This document shows, one piece after another, positions 49,470 to 61,526 of a DNA stretch of 64,000 nt (positions are counted from its first letter, which is position 1; every line of letters starts with the position of its first letter). The translations under genes were made by a program, and so were the position numbers. This DNA comes from Juglans regia (lineage: Eukaryota; Streptophyta; Magnoliopsida; Fagales; Juglandaceae). The DNA lies in NCBI RefSeq assembly GCF_001411555.2, contig NC_049903.1, forward strand, positions 31,289,083 through 31,353,082, in the 5' to 3' direction. Below the pieces are notes generated by a model. That model ran no database searches, was not told the DNA's origin, and saw only the letters and a program-made list of their open reading frames with translations.

Positions 49470-50160
49470 TAATCCGGATCATGAAAAGCTTTGGACTTTT
49501 CATTGAAAAAGAAAAAAAACATATCGGTTCCTTAATTAAGTTTTAACCATTATTAACTTTGAATTAAAGTACGGTTCTGATTTTGTAATTTCAATGTTTT
49601 ATTAGTGTTTGTGCGTGTTACACATATATGATAAATCGTGATAAGGGCCGGATTAAAATCCAAATAACTTACTAGCTTTAATGCTACTCATCAAGTCATC
49701 ATCTCAATTCTTATAATCATTCATGATGTAGAATTAGATGATTAGAGATTCTTTGTTATATTTCACTTGTAAACCTATCATCTAATCTCATATCATGGAA
49801 TGATGAAAGGATGATAAGAAAATAGATGATAAATAGATTTTTTCTTAAAAATATAAAAATTTTAAGATATATTTACCATAAAATATTTGGATTTCTTAAA
49901 ATTCTTATTGAATATTCAAACTGCATGCATGGAGTTACCTTAAAATATTCAAATCTTTTAAAGTTGTTATCAAAATTATAGGATTTGGAGTTGGGAGAGA
50001 AAGATGTACATGAAGTGCTGCACCAGATCCTCACAATCGTTATCGAGTATCTAATGTACTTATAATCCTCAATAAATCTTGTGACCTGCGCGGGGGGGGG
50101 GAGGGGAGAGAGAGATCTCAGTAAGGCCCAAGCCCAAAGAGCTGACGTTGGCAAAATACA
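49229..50160. other. Intergenic, no gene seen
   Basis: Contains a (TA)17 microsatellite at about 49432-49467 and a G10 run near 50092-50101 followed by GA repeats. A minus-strand open frame at 49873-50322 runs into the gypsy relic and is a shadow. Confidence 0.5.
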
Positions 50161-51200
50161 GGGTTGTACACTCCACTTCCAATTCCTAAGTCTCCATGGG
50201 AAGACGTGAGTATGGATTTTATTGTGGGTTTGCCAAAGACTCAAAGGAACAAAGATTCTGTTATGGTGATTGTTGATCACTACACTCCAAAATGGTGCAT
50301 TTTGTTCCTTGTAATAAGACACTTGATGCTTCTCATGTGGCTGATCTTTACTTTCGAGAGATTGTCAAGCTTCATGGTATTCCTAAGGCAATCACTTCAG
50401 ATCGAGATACTGAGATACTAAGTTCATGAGTCACTTCTGGCGTACTCTTTAGCGAAAACTTGGAACTAATTTTCAATTTAATTCTACTTGTCATCTCCAA
50501 GTAGATGGTCAAACAGAAGTTGTCAATCGAAGCTTGAAAAATTTGTTGAGAAGTTTTGTGGGAAAAAATATTAGACAATGGGATCTCTTGTTAGCACAAG
50601 CCGAGTTTGCATACAATCGATCCAGAAGTCAAACTACTGGTCATAGTCCATTTTACGTTGTCTATGGACAAAATCTCATTAGTCCTCTACATTTGGCACC
50701 ACTCCCTACTACCTGGCAGTTTTGTGGAGATGCAGAAGAGAGGGTGAAGTTCATTAAGAAGTTGCATGAATAGGTTCGAGATCGTATTCTCAAGCAAATT
50801 GAAGAATACAACAAGGGCAACAAGCATAAAAAACTAGCAGCTTTTAAAGAAGTGATTTGGTGTGGATTCATCTTCGGAATGAACGTTTTTCAGGTGGACG
50901 TCATGCTAAGCTTAGGCCTAGAGCTGATGGCCCTTTCAAGGTGCATCAACACATTGAAGATAATGCAACAAGATTGAACTCCTAGGTGACTATGGTGTTT
51001 CAACAACTTTCAATGTTTCTGATGTTTTGCCCTATTATGATGAATAAGTGGAAAGTAAGACTTGAGGGCAAGTCTTTTTCAACCAGGGAAGCATGACACA
51101 AGAGTGTTTGAGGATCAGCCCAATGAATCCAATGAAGCCACTAAGCCCAATGACTCCAAAGACCAACTCATTACCCAGCCCCTTGACGTGTATTTGTAAA
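50161..51200 (+). pseudogene. Decayed Ty3/gypsy integrase fragment
   Basis: Broken frames show the integrase catalytic core of a plant Ty3/gypsy polyprotein: [16 protein letters not shown] (first catalytic Asp), a SDRD step near 50400 (second Asp) and HLQVDGQTEVVNRSL near 50490-50530 (catalytic Glu), then LLAQAEFAYNRSRSQTTGHSPF. Frame shifts lie near 50290 and 50430 and a TAG stop at 50771-50773; further frames continue to the polyprotein end about 51140. No reverse transcriptase, protease or LTRs are seen, so it is an isolated 3' fragment and inactive. Confidence 0.85.
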
Positions 51201-51752
51201 ATAAAAATAAAAATTGTAAAATATCATTAAAATATATAATATTATATTATTATTTTGACTTTAAGATGACTAATCTAATGTGGATTCATCTAGCCAAAGT
51301 TTAATGCTATAGCCAAAATTTGAAATTGTAGCCAAACTTTAGACTTGGCAATAGCTAGGACATTAATGCCAATGCTCTTAAGCCAAGAGAAAAAAAAATT
51401 CAAACTCACCCTACATATAACGATGGAACTTAAAGTCAACGATTTAGACTATTCAACATCCATCTCATGATCTATACATTATGTTATTATATATAACTCA
51501 TTAAATTAAATAATATACACATTTTTAAACTTTCATTATTTGTTTTAAATTTTTATACATTATGAAAATTAAGACATACGAAGATGATTATTTATTATAT
51601 ATAGTAGTACTTACCCTTAAAAAATATTCCTAGATTCACCATTACATGCAAGCTATTTTTTTTTTTTTTCATTACATGCAAGCTATGTGTGTATATAAAT
51701 ATATATATATATATGTATGTATATGTATATATATGCACATACTGATCAATCA
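51201..51752. other. Intergenic, no gene seen
   Basis: AT-rich. 51240-51385 (agatgactaatctaatgtgg ... ccaatgctctt) may be a worn copy of the family at 16252-16814. ATTACATGCAAGCTAT is repeated directly at about 51642 and 51671. Confidence 0.4.
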
Positions 51753-53046
51753 ATCATGGCAAGATCTATCAATTGATCAAGAGAAGTAGTACCTTTGACT
51801 TTGAATATTATATGTAGCATACAACTCATGCAAAGAGCTTGAATGAGTACTTGAGATGCGTCAAATCAAACTTATCATGTTAATTTGGTTAATGAGTTTT
51901 GTGGCAATTTTCCATGAATGAGTTTTGTGGCAAAAAGTTGACTTTTTGTGGAAAAAATTATATTCTCACAAAATTTTGTTGTGGCAAGTTCATGGGATAA
52001 AACTCACCGGAAAAAGTATTATAGCCCACGAAAGGTTTAAATCGTGGCCAATACCTATCTTTTCCCATGACACTTCTCGTGGCAAGAGCCGATAAAATTT
52101 TTCACAAAAAGACATCCATTTTCGTTTATGCTCGGGGAATATGTTCTATTACGACATGAGCTTCTCGTGGGTATTAGTATTACGCACTAGATTAGGTAGT
52201 GGGAAAAACACTTTCCACTAGCTTGTATCGTCAACACAAGTATTGATCATACTTTTCCCTATGATGGGATCTTGTAGGAAATAGTTTGTGGGAAAAGTTT
52301 AGTAACCATGTTTTACCTACAAACACTAGCTTGTAGGGAAAAGTTATTTTTTTCCTACTAATATCGTACATAAACATTAGTCTTGATTTGTGGCATTTCT
52401 CACAAATTGTTAGCCAATGAATACTTTTGTAGGCATTCTTATACAATGCAATCAAGTTTTGCATTTTCATTGAAGACAACAATAATCTATGCAAACACTC
52501 AAATTATGTACTTACCTAGGTATCAAATTAAATCTGTTATATAACATACTGCAATAAACACTCACAACCATATAACAGAATTTCATATCAAAATGTTACA
52601 ACATTCCAACATGAACCAGTGTTCAATTAAGGTCATGGAAATACATGATTAATGTTTGTTGAGTGTGAATGACTAGAGGGTCATCAGTATGCATATGCAG
52701 ATACAACTTGGCTCCATATGCGACTAAGTATGCCATTATGTAGATACAACTTGGCTCCAAATTAAACACATAGCTTCATTGACCTGTTTGGTACTTCAAC
52801 TACTTTTGATCTACCCAGATGACTACCAAGTATCCTTTTCATCCACACATTTTAGGGCTGATAATGGGTTGATAATGGTGTCGTGCCATGGAGGTGGCAA
52901 CGACGGAGCCCTAGTCTAGAGAGAGAGATAAGGAAGATAATGGAAGGGAGAGAGATCTGAGAGAGGGACGAGTGGCATCACGTGGTGGTGGCGCTGCATC
53001 TGCAGTGGGGATTGTGAGAGTGAGAGAGAGTTCTCGATTTTTTTTT

Positions 53047-53092
53047 GGGGGGGCGGGGGCGGGGGGATACGGTGTTCGGAGGGAGGGGGGAG
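53047..53092 (+). other. Candidate G-quadruplex sequence
   Basis: G7, G5 and G6 tracts separated by single C, followed by more G runs (ggagggagggggg). Fits the G-quadruplex pattern; inside the CACTA-like element. Confidence 0.55.
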
Positions 53093-53638
53093 AGAGAAGA
53101 GAGCAAATAAGCTGGGAGGGGATAGGGATCTAAGTAATCCAATGGTGGAGATTAAAACTAACTATAGCCTAGAGAATTTCAAAAAAAAAAACTTATTTGT
53201 GGCGACATTAAGTTGCCGCAAAAAGTAGTTTATTTTCCCAGGCTTTGATTTCAAGTATTGATAAAGCATAATTTTTGCGGCGACACCAAGTCGCCGCAAA
53301 AAGTGACTTTTCTTCACAATTTTTCAATTGTCGAACGTGATTTTGTGGTAAAATGTTATTTTTTTTCCACGGACGCTATTTGTATCATCATGTAAGTATT
53401 TTTCACCAACTTATGTCTTGGAAAAAGAACTTGTGGGAAATAAGCATATATGAGTTTTTGCGGTAGGTTTTTATCGCAGCAACAACAAATCATCTCGAAT
53501 AATGGAAAAATTCAGGTAAGTTTATTTGCAATGAGATAAAATCGCGCGCAAAAAGATAAATACCCGTTACAAATACTAATTACCCACGACCAATCTATTA
53601 TTTTTGGCAATACTATTTGCGACGGGAAAAAGTCGCCT

Positions 53639-53708
53639 CAAAGTACCATTTTCTTGCCGCAAAAAGTTTTATCCAAAGTACCATTTTCTTGCCGCAAAAA
53701 GTTTTATC
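53639..53708. repeat. Exact 35-bp tandem duplication
   Basis: CAAAGTACCATTTTCTTGCC and the following 15 bases (53639-53673) are repeated without change at 53674-53708. It contains the GCCGCAAAAAGT unit of the CACTA-like element. Confidence 0.9.
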
Positions 53709-54525
53709 CCACAAAGTTAATGTAGTTGTCGATGATACGACATAGTAAAAGGTCTTTTTTTTCCCACAAACAGGTTTTGTGTGATTAGGTAATTATTTGC
53801 CACGAGTTTATATCTTGGGAGAAAAAAATCATGACAAAAGACTATATTTCTTGTAGTAAATTACGAGCCTAGCTATTTATATATAATTAAGCTAAATCTG
53901 GCTGAATTTATGTGTCAATTAAGGTTCATTTAATTCAAGCCAACTAAAATCAGATTGCTTCATTTGAAGGGCATTAGAATGGACTTTTTCCTTCTAATAT
54001 AATTAATGCCACATCATGACTTAGACTTGTAAGAAATAAAAACTCATAATTTGTGACGAAACTTCTTGTGTAGGTGCCATCGCTTAATACGAACGATAAT
54101 TTTCTTACTGGTTTTAATTAAGCTATTAGCTAGTGATGACATGACGTTGCTCAGTAAGATACTTTTTCTTAAAAAAAATGTCAACACATTTCATTTTCGT
54201 ACGTCTGATCTAATATTGAACAAAAACATGTCATGTTTTGAAGATCACAAATATCGCAATAAATTAATAAATAAATAAATAAATTTTATATGATTTTCTA
54301 ATAATTAAAAAGGTAGGTGCATGGGTTTTTCACCATAATTAGCAACTAGTTGAAATTCTCATCGTTAAAATAGCATTTTAGTCATGAAGTTTTTCCCTTC
54401 TATTATATATGTTTTATATATAAAGCAAGGCCGTGAATTGAAGAAGAGGTATACTTTAGAGTTTAGAGGTTATACTACTCCTCTTTAATTCAAAAAAGTT
54501 TAGGTAACTTATGATGATCAATTTA

Positions 54526-55223
54526 TAATAGCGGCCATGTCTAGTAGTACGTTTCCATTTTCGGCTTGATAGAATGCTGATCACCTAGCTCGGTCGAGGC
54601 TCAAGCCCCATCCAATGAATAAACTATAAGATCACCTCTCGATCGAGAATGTGTTAGCTTTCATTGGAAGGTGCAAAGGCGGCCTGGTTTATACTATGTC
54701 CTGAATTTAGATTTTCTCAAAAAAAAAAAAAAAAAATCAAGCACAATTAAAAAGTCTCATGCATGCGTACGTTGATGGATTTTTTTAGGATTGTATTAAA
54801 ATAAAATTAAGAATACAAAAGGTGGAAGTGAGAAATACCAACACAAATTTTATTAAAATAGACGAGTAATTCTATATATAATTGTGAAGTATATAAATGT
54901 CGTGTAATTTTTTTAAAAAAAATAAGATATATTATTAAAAAATTAATTTTTTTCATATAGATTTCATATTTTATTTTTATTTTTTTAAATAATTACGTAA
55001 CGATCGTACAATTTATTATCGTAAATATTTTTTTTCAAGATAGACACAGTGTAGCTAGATAGGTAAAATTAATAACAATGGACATTGATGTAATAAATTG
55101 GATACAAACCTGTGCTTCGCGTTTTTACGAGTACTTAAGAAGAGAACTGTTGAAAAAGCAGTTCCGGGCTGGTCGACTAACCAAAATAGAGTTTGAAGTC
55201 ATATATATATATGACGATGGATC
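54526..55223. other. Spacer between the two duplication copies
   Basis: AT-rich. 54890-55010 (gtcgtgtaatttttttaaaa ... aataattacgtaacgatc) resembles a small A/T MITE also seen at 21720-21800. An open frame at 55078-55314 has no family motif. Confidence 0.45.
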
Positions 55224-55915
55224 GATCATGACATCTATCAATCGATCAAGAGAAGAAGTACCTTTGACTAATTTTAAGATTATATGTAGCATACAACTCA
55301 TTCAAAGAGCTTGAATGAGTACTTGAGATGCGTCAAATCAAACTAGCTTATCATGTAAATTTGGTTAATTACTAGCCTAATTTATATATAATTAAGCTGA
55401 ATCTGGTTGAGTTTATGTGTCAATTAAGGTTCATTTAATTCAAGCCAACTAAAATCAGATCGCTTCATTTGAAGGGGCATTAGAATGGACTTTTCCCTTC
55501 TAATATAATTAATGTCACATCATGACTTAGACTTGAAAGAAATAAAAACTCATAATTTGTGGTGTAGGTGCCATCGCTTAATACGAACGATATATAATTT
55601 TCTCACTGGTTTTAATTAAACTATTAGCTAGTGATGACATGACGTTGCTCCGTAAGATAATTTTTCTTAAAAAAAATTGAATAAAAAAAATGTCAATACA
55701 TTTCATTTTCGTACGTTTGATCTAATATTGAACAAAACATGTCATGTTTTGAAATTCTCATCGTTAAAATAGCATTTTAGTCATGATATTTTTCCCTTCT
55801 ATTATATATGTTTTATGTATAAAGCAAGGCCGTGAATTGAAGAAGAGGTATACTTTAGAGGTACTACTCCGATCCTCTTTAATTCAAAAAAGTTTAGATA
55901 ACTTATGAATTTATA
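55224..55915. repeat. Local direct duplication, copy 2 (empty site)
   Basis: Uninterrupted counterpart of 51753-54525. It preserves the sequence before the CACTA-like insertion (ttggttaattactagcct, 55361-55378), so it dates the insertion as later than the duplication or shows that copy 2 never received it. Confidence 0.85.
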
Positions 55916-56890
55916 ACCATCTCATATATAGTACAATATTTGTATAATTAAATATTTTATTTTTATTATATAACGAGGCTGGTACATTAATTTGATATTT
56001 CATGTACATTTTCATTATTCTTTAATTAATTAATTAGCTGTCTAGCTAGAATATTGTTGCCATTTCAATGTAAATTTTGCATGGCTTTCCACATACATAT
56101 ATAGGCATGCGACTTTGTAATTTCCGTACATCAGAATTAGACAGCTTAAATTTAATTTCCCGTGTGGTTTTAGTCTTTCGGTGATCTGAATTTTCAACCA
56201 AAGTCTAGTAATCTATTATACACATGACTAAAATCCTAGCAGTACCTAATGCAATTGATCAGGGGAGAACTAACTAGATGGAGCTGGGGGTGACAGCGAT
56301 GGTGACCACGAAGTATAATAGAGGACCTGAGGAGTGGGTACGTTTGGGTAGTGAGAAGTGTTGAGAAATGTTGAGAATGTTTGTGAATAGTAGTAAAAAA
56401 GTAATGAAAAAGTAATAATAAAATATTGAATAGTAGTAAAAAGTAGGTAAAAAGTAATGAATATTAGAAAAGTATGTAAAAAGTAATAATAAAATAAAGA
56501 ATAGTAGTGAGAGTACCTCAAGTACTCTCATAAAGAGAGGAAAGAGAAAAGAGTTACGCGAGGGGGTTGGGAAAGGTTGTTTTGAAAATAAAATACGTGG
56601 TAAAATGACGTCGTTTTGGAGAGTTATATTTGAGCCGGGTTTGGACTTAGCCTGGCCCCAACCCTCGGCTTCCAAAGATGAGCAGAGCTGGCTTCACCTG
56701 ACCGCTGGCCTTGTGCGGATGGGTGCCCTAGATCGGCCCAAGTGAGGGGATGGACGAACCGAATGCGGTAGCCCGCCGCCCACCCTTGAAGTCCAATAAA
56801 ATACTATTAAACACGTACGTACAACACTTTTGTAACCTTGCATCTTCTCTGTTTTTTCCAAGGACGTTGCTACATCTACAAAAGATTTTT
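55916..56890. other. Intergenic repeat DNA, no gene seen
   Basis: 56330-56530 carries gtttgggtagtgagaagtg and repeated gaatagtagtaaaaagtaat units, a short interspersed repeat style. 56540-56780 is GC-richer (gagccgggtttggacttagc). Overlapping open frames here on both strands are low-complexity shadows. Confidence 0.4.
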
Positions 56891-57042
56891 ATCGAAATTC
56901 TTTACCGAACACTTAAAACCTTTTTTTTTTACTATTTTTTTAAACTATTTAAATATTTTTTTAAAATTAAAAAAATCACATATTTATTTAAAAAATACTT
57001 ACATAATAATTAAATAAAAAAAAATCGGTAAAGAATTTCGAT
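56891..57042. mobile_element. MITE with perfect 18-bp inverted ends
   Basis: ATCGAAATTCTTTACCGA at 56891-56908 is exactly inverted at 57025-57042. The 116-base interior is A/T low complexity. Complete-looking but non-coding. Confidence 0.75.
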
Positions 57043-57689
57043 ATGTTCGGCATAATATTTTCCTTTGTCCAAACCTAATTAAAGTTTGTGGGCCTCTCGA
57101 AAATTAAATATTAATAAAAGATCAGTACCTGTCTTAGTTACACACGCAATATCGACCGAAGTATAGAAATCTGACCTGGATGTGGCGCCGGGGGTCCTCA
57201 GTCACACAATCAGGAATCAATACAGTCAAACATTGGCTTAGTCAGAGCTATATATATTATATAATATTATATAAGTCTTTAATTGCATGCAGTTGATGAA
57301 AGCGATCGAGCGTTCAACTTACCCAAGCATCACGTACTTGCAACGAGACTTCTAATTCTATATAGGGTAAGGCTATTGTGCCGCCCATCCTATATAGGGT
57401 AAGACTTCTAATTTTTTTTTAATTCTTTTCACATTTTTTAATATTTTTAAAAATAAAAAAATATCAATACATTTAAAATCACTTACTTAACCATGAGATA
57501 AAAATAATAAAATAATAATAAAATTTTGACCAACGATGAATTAAAATGATCAAACGTGCAGGGCATAGAAGCTTTTTCCTTATATATAAAAGGTGATCAG
57601 TGATCTACTTGGCGCGCGTTTTCGTATATTCATAAGCTTGGACATCAAAATATCAGCGGGAATATATGAAATTGCATATATTGCCTAAT
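57043..57689. other. Intergenic, no gene seen
   Basis: CTATATAGGGTAAG occurs twice (about 57358 and 57391) around a short stretch. Otherwise unremarkable. Confidence 0.4.
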
Positions 57690-58110
57690 TTGGTTTTACA
57701 AATAGTCTCAACTTATCTCAATATCTAAATATAATATAAATACAAATACTTTTTAATTTCAAATTTTGAAATTTTAAACTTTTTATCTAATCATTGCATG
57801 AACTTTTTCAAACTTCTAAACAAAATACAAAAAACAATTCAACTTTCTCAAATTCCAAAACAAAATTAATATTAAAAATATATTATAACAATATTTTAAT
57901 TTTATAATATTTTTATTCAACTTTTTCTCTCACATTCTCTAAAATCCCATAAAATAATTTAACTCAAACTATTTTACTACTATTCACATATTATTTTACT
58001 GTTATTCATAAATTATCTCACTACTATTCACATATCTCTCATATCATCTTATTTCATGATATTCTATGTAATCAAATTTTTATATCATCTTATTTCATGA
58101 TCTGTGTAAT
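57690..58110 (-). mobile_element. AT-rich MITE family, minus orientation, extended copy
   Basis: caaatagtctcaacttatct ... atctaatcattgcatgaact ... aacaattcaactttctcaaa ... catcttatttcatgatctgtg is the complement of the family at 17777-17946, with extra ttcacatattattttact and tctcatatcatctt units towards the right, so probably two overlapping or fused copies. Confidence 0.55.
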
Positions 58111-58980
58111 CAAATGAGGCCATATCGTTGCTTTTTCTTGAAACAACTTGGGATGGTGACGTATTACATGTATTTTCACTAAATAATATAAAAACTAAAT
58201 TAAATGATTTATTTTAAGTTGACAGGTGCATGGAAAAAAAAAAGGTTGTACACCATATTTTGATATGCATGCATACAAGCAATGTGAGGAACAAGATTTT
58301 GTTGTATTTAATAATTAATACTTGAATAAATAAAACTTATATAGGAATGGGTCGACGTGCTTTATCTTATATATTAATTAAGACCACTTAGTAAATATTT
58401 TGTTGTATTTAATAATTAAGAAAATATTTTCATATTCAACTGCTTTCTTTATCAAATTGAATGAATATTGATATTCTGTACGTCTAATTTAACACTCAAA
58501 ACTTATTTTATCAAAATTCTTAATTTTATATTTATAAACTGATGGAATGAATTATAACATTTTTTATATTATGAGAATCATGATCATCAACTGGTTACAT
58601 GTAAAAAAAAGATAATAACTCACACTTCTTTATTTATTTATTTATTTTCCTGAAAAGACAAGTCAAGCTATCATTAGAAAATCCAAAAAAAATAAATCAG
58701 AAAAAAATAAAATAAAAACTCATACTTCATTATTTATTTAATTTTCCTGGAAAAGACCAATCAGAAAAATTAAATTATATTAATTTTCTGTAAAAAGTAC
58801 TATCTATCTATCTATCTATCTATATATACTGGCCATCCGATCCCTAGCTAGAGGACAGTGAATCTGCATATAAGATATCTGCATGGCATTTGTGTGGGTG
58901 AAATATCTGAGGCAAAGATGCAGAAATACTGATGGGCAGTGAAACTAAGGAATTAAGGAAATCGAACTCATGATACAATA

Positions 58981-59017
<37 letters not shown>

Positions 59018-59324
59018 TCATGCAAGAAGAATAGTTCCAAGAAATTAGTTGCAATTTGATTGAGAGAAAATGCTCATGTAAAAATTATAGTTGGCAGGTA
59101 ATTGCCTTATTTTTATTGATCACACCATAAAAAATCGAAGAAAAAATTACAGAAAATTAAATTACATATAATTTGGAATGACTGGGTCAAATGGTGGATT
59201 ATTATGTGCTTCCACCTCAACCTTACAATAATTTTTTCACAACTTCCAATTACAAAAGAATTAAACAAATATCTATATATTCATGACACAAACAATTTCT
59301 TTGATCGCTTAAATTAGTGTAACA
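58111..59324. other. Intergenic and patatin 3' region
   Basis: Microsatellites: (TATC)6 at 58800-58825 and (TA)14 at about 58985-59013. The final 100-200 bases should be the 3' UTR of the patatin-like gene. No gene otherwise. Confidence 0.5.
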
Positions 59325-61526
59325 TCATTTGGAATTTGCGGCGTGTCCATTGGGGGACTTAGCATGGCGAAGCTGCCTCTCTTGGGATAGTATTTTCGCA
59401 AACCTGCAAGAAATAAACGAGTTTGATAAATATTCCATTTGACTAACTGCATCGATTTAATTATAAACTTGATAATTAACTTATAATTAATAGAATTCAT
59501 CAAAATAATTAAGCAATTGTCAAAGTTTAATTAATTAATTATATAGAGTTATATATAGCTAGATACGTACCTTCTGAGAGCTTCTTCATTAGTTTCATGG
59601 CCAGAACGCTCGAAAAGTCCAGTTTCCAAATTCACCCTAGAAACTGGCTCTTTTAGCAATTCTTCACCAACTTTCACAAGATCATCCAAATTCTTCTTTG
59701 TGGCTATGTCCACAGAAGAGATATCCCCAGTCAACTTGTCGTCCTGTAAATGCATGAATTAGAAAGGTTGAATTGATAAAAAGGCTTTTGAATTAATTCA
59801 TATATTCATTATATATATTGGCATGCATGCATGTATCCGTACGTTTATGGAGAAATATTGGCGGCCATGAATAATAATAATAAAAATATATACCTGAATC
59901 CGTAGATAGCTTTGCTCTGACTGAAGGGCTTTGAAAACAACAGAAAGGTGCAAGTCGACCATATCCGCACTTGCTTGTGTAAATATATCGACAATAGGTG
60001 TGGAACCACCATTGGTTAGCCAGCTCAAAATGCCCCACTTAGCTGCCTCATGCGCATTAAATTTATTTTCAACTTTTGAAGATCCAGTTCCTAATGATAT
60101 TACCAGAAACTTTCCGTAGTCCATCGGTTGCATGGGAAGGAAGTCTGTATTTCCTTTAGTGACCTCCTTTATTACTTCACCGATGGCAAGCAAAGCCTAG
60201 AATATTATTTAATGCACAAATAGTAAGTTAATCTTCTAAAGAAAAAGGAAATGGGAATTTAGATTTGTTTGCATGTGTAGGCCGATATATGATATCATAT
60301 GATATATATACGTACGTACGTACCGGATTATTTGCAGCAACGCCACCGTCTACTAGGTTAAAGTCTCGAACTTTTCCTGCGGGGTCTTTGGTTTGAAAGT
60401 AATGAGCGGGAAGATAAGTTGGTGCTGCTGAGGTTGCGATGCATATGTCCGAGAGTAAGGCATCTGAGCTTGGGTTTCTCTTCACCTGGTGCATGGAAAA
60501 TTAATCAGATTAAAATTGGAAGTTGTAATTAGAACTGAGCTCCATTAAATTGAAGGTTATAACTTTCTAGAGCTAACTCATTAATGGTCATCAAGAACAT
60601 CGTAATCCCACATTTCGCTCGTGAATGGAAACGTACGTGATTTTAAATATATAGTAGTTCTACGTACCTCGTAGCTGGAGAAGACAGTTGGCTGGAGCCT
60701 CTTGATGTCAAATGTTGGGATGACAATATTGGTCAATGTCTGGTGCAACCTTGTGCTTCCAAGTTTTTCCTTGACAAGGCTGTGTAGATACTTGCCATCG
60801 TATTTTGGTCCGGATAAAGCTTTCATTATCTTTGTAATATGAGGAAACCATGGACAACTGAAATTCAAATATATCATGATCGAGTTCATGTTAATGACTG
60901 TAAAACGAGTTGTGGATCAATTGAATACAATAAAAATAAATAAATAGAGTTCACCTGTTTTGTGGGAATATTTTAGGGCATTGATTTAGGTAGAAATCCT
61001 TAACATCCTTGGCGGCAAACAAGGGTCGGTTCTTTTCATTTGGGCTTGTCAGCATGGCAGTCACAAGACCGCCTGTGCTTGTTCCTGCAATCACATCAAA
61101 GTAATCTGCGATTCTTGCATCTTCACCGTCCAGTTTCTGCACCATAACCAAACAAATTAAGATATAAATCTAAATAATGTACATATGTTTTTGTGTTTCT
61201 ATACTAATTAATGTATGGGTGTTTCCGCTTGCGTACTGTGCATGCATATATAATTAATATATGGTGTATGGAATGGATCAGCATCATTGAGTCGACTAAA
61301 AATAAAAATGGAATGCGTGATATTCTGAACGTGGAATATGCTCTAACTCATATTAACATGCATGCATGCATTTTGCTAGAGTAATATATTCGACCTGCAG
61401 CTCAGATTCTAAAAAGCTAAGGATAGTTCCTGGGATAACTCCTCTAATTCCACCACCATCAATGCTGAGAACGGTGATCAGTTTTCCAAAAGTTGAAGGC
61501 TGCAAGGCTACATTTGTTGTTGCCAT
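59325..61526 (-). CDS. Patatin-like lipid acyl hydrolase
   Basis: Predicted 406-residue phospholipase A/galactolipase of the patatin family, which frees fatty acids from membrane lipids, often in defence or stress. Exons in transcript order: 61395-61526, 60955-61136, 60668-60857, 60324-60485, 59894-60196, 59571-59743, 59325-59403; 1221 nt in frame to TGA. All catalytic features are present: oxyanion loop DGGGIRG at 23-29, nucleophile S64 in GTSTG, and catalytic D214 in DGG, giving the Ser-Asp dyad. The family phrases [28 protein letters not shown] and [12 protein letters not shown] are intact. No signal peptide is seen at the start ([15 protein letters not shown]), so a cytosolic or membrane-associated enzyme is likely, unlike vacuolar tuber patatins. 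Closest to the PLP2 group by recollection. The donor of intron 4 sits in a GTAC repeat. Confidence 0.95.

Larger units (their letters stand above)
51894..53858 (-). mobile_element. CACTA-like non-autonomous element
   Basis: 1965 bp inserted into duplication copy 1, with a 3-bp duplication AAT on each side (51891-51893, 53859-53861) and the empty site ggttAATtac preserved in copy 2 near 55367. The right terminus on the complement reads TACTACAAGAAATATAG, one base from the plant CACTA terminus CACTACAAGAAA. Subterminal DNA repeats GTGGCAA, GCCGCAAAAAGT and close variants many times, as CACTA subterminal regions do. The left end lacks the expected CACTA motif, so it is mutated or truncated. No transposase. 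A G-rich stretch lies at 53047-53092. Confidence 0.75.
51753..54525. repeat. Local direct duplication, copy 1 (interrupted)
   Basis: 51753-51893 and 53859-54525 together match 55224-55915 in order and orientation (for example gtagcatacaactcat; gcttgaatgagtacttgag; cattagaatggactttt; gctagtgatgacatgacg). The two parts are separated only by the CACTA-like insert 51894-53858. Copy 1 also has about 120 bp near 54240-54355 that copy 2 lacks. No coding content. Confidence 0.85.

Noticed and set aside
49873..50322. 149-codon minus-strand frame
   Set aside because: Antisense shadow over the gypsy integrase relic and flanking low-complexity DNA.
56274..56675. 133-codon minus-strand frame with hydrophobic stretches
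   Set aside because: The apparent membrane segments come from repeated TTACTATT-type low-complexity DNA.
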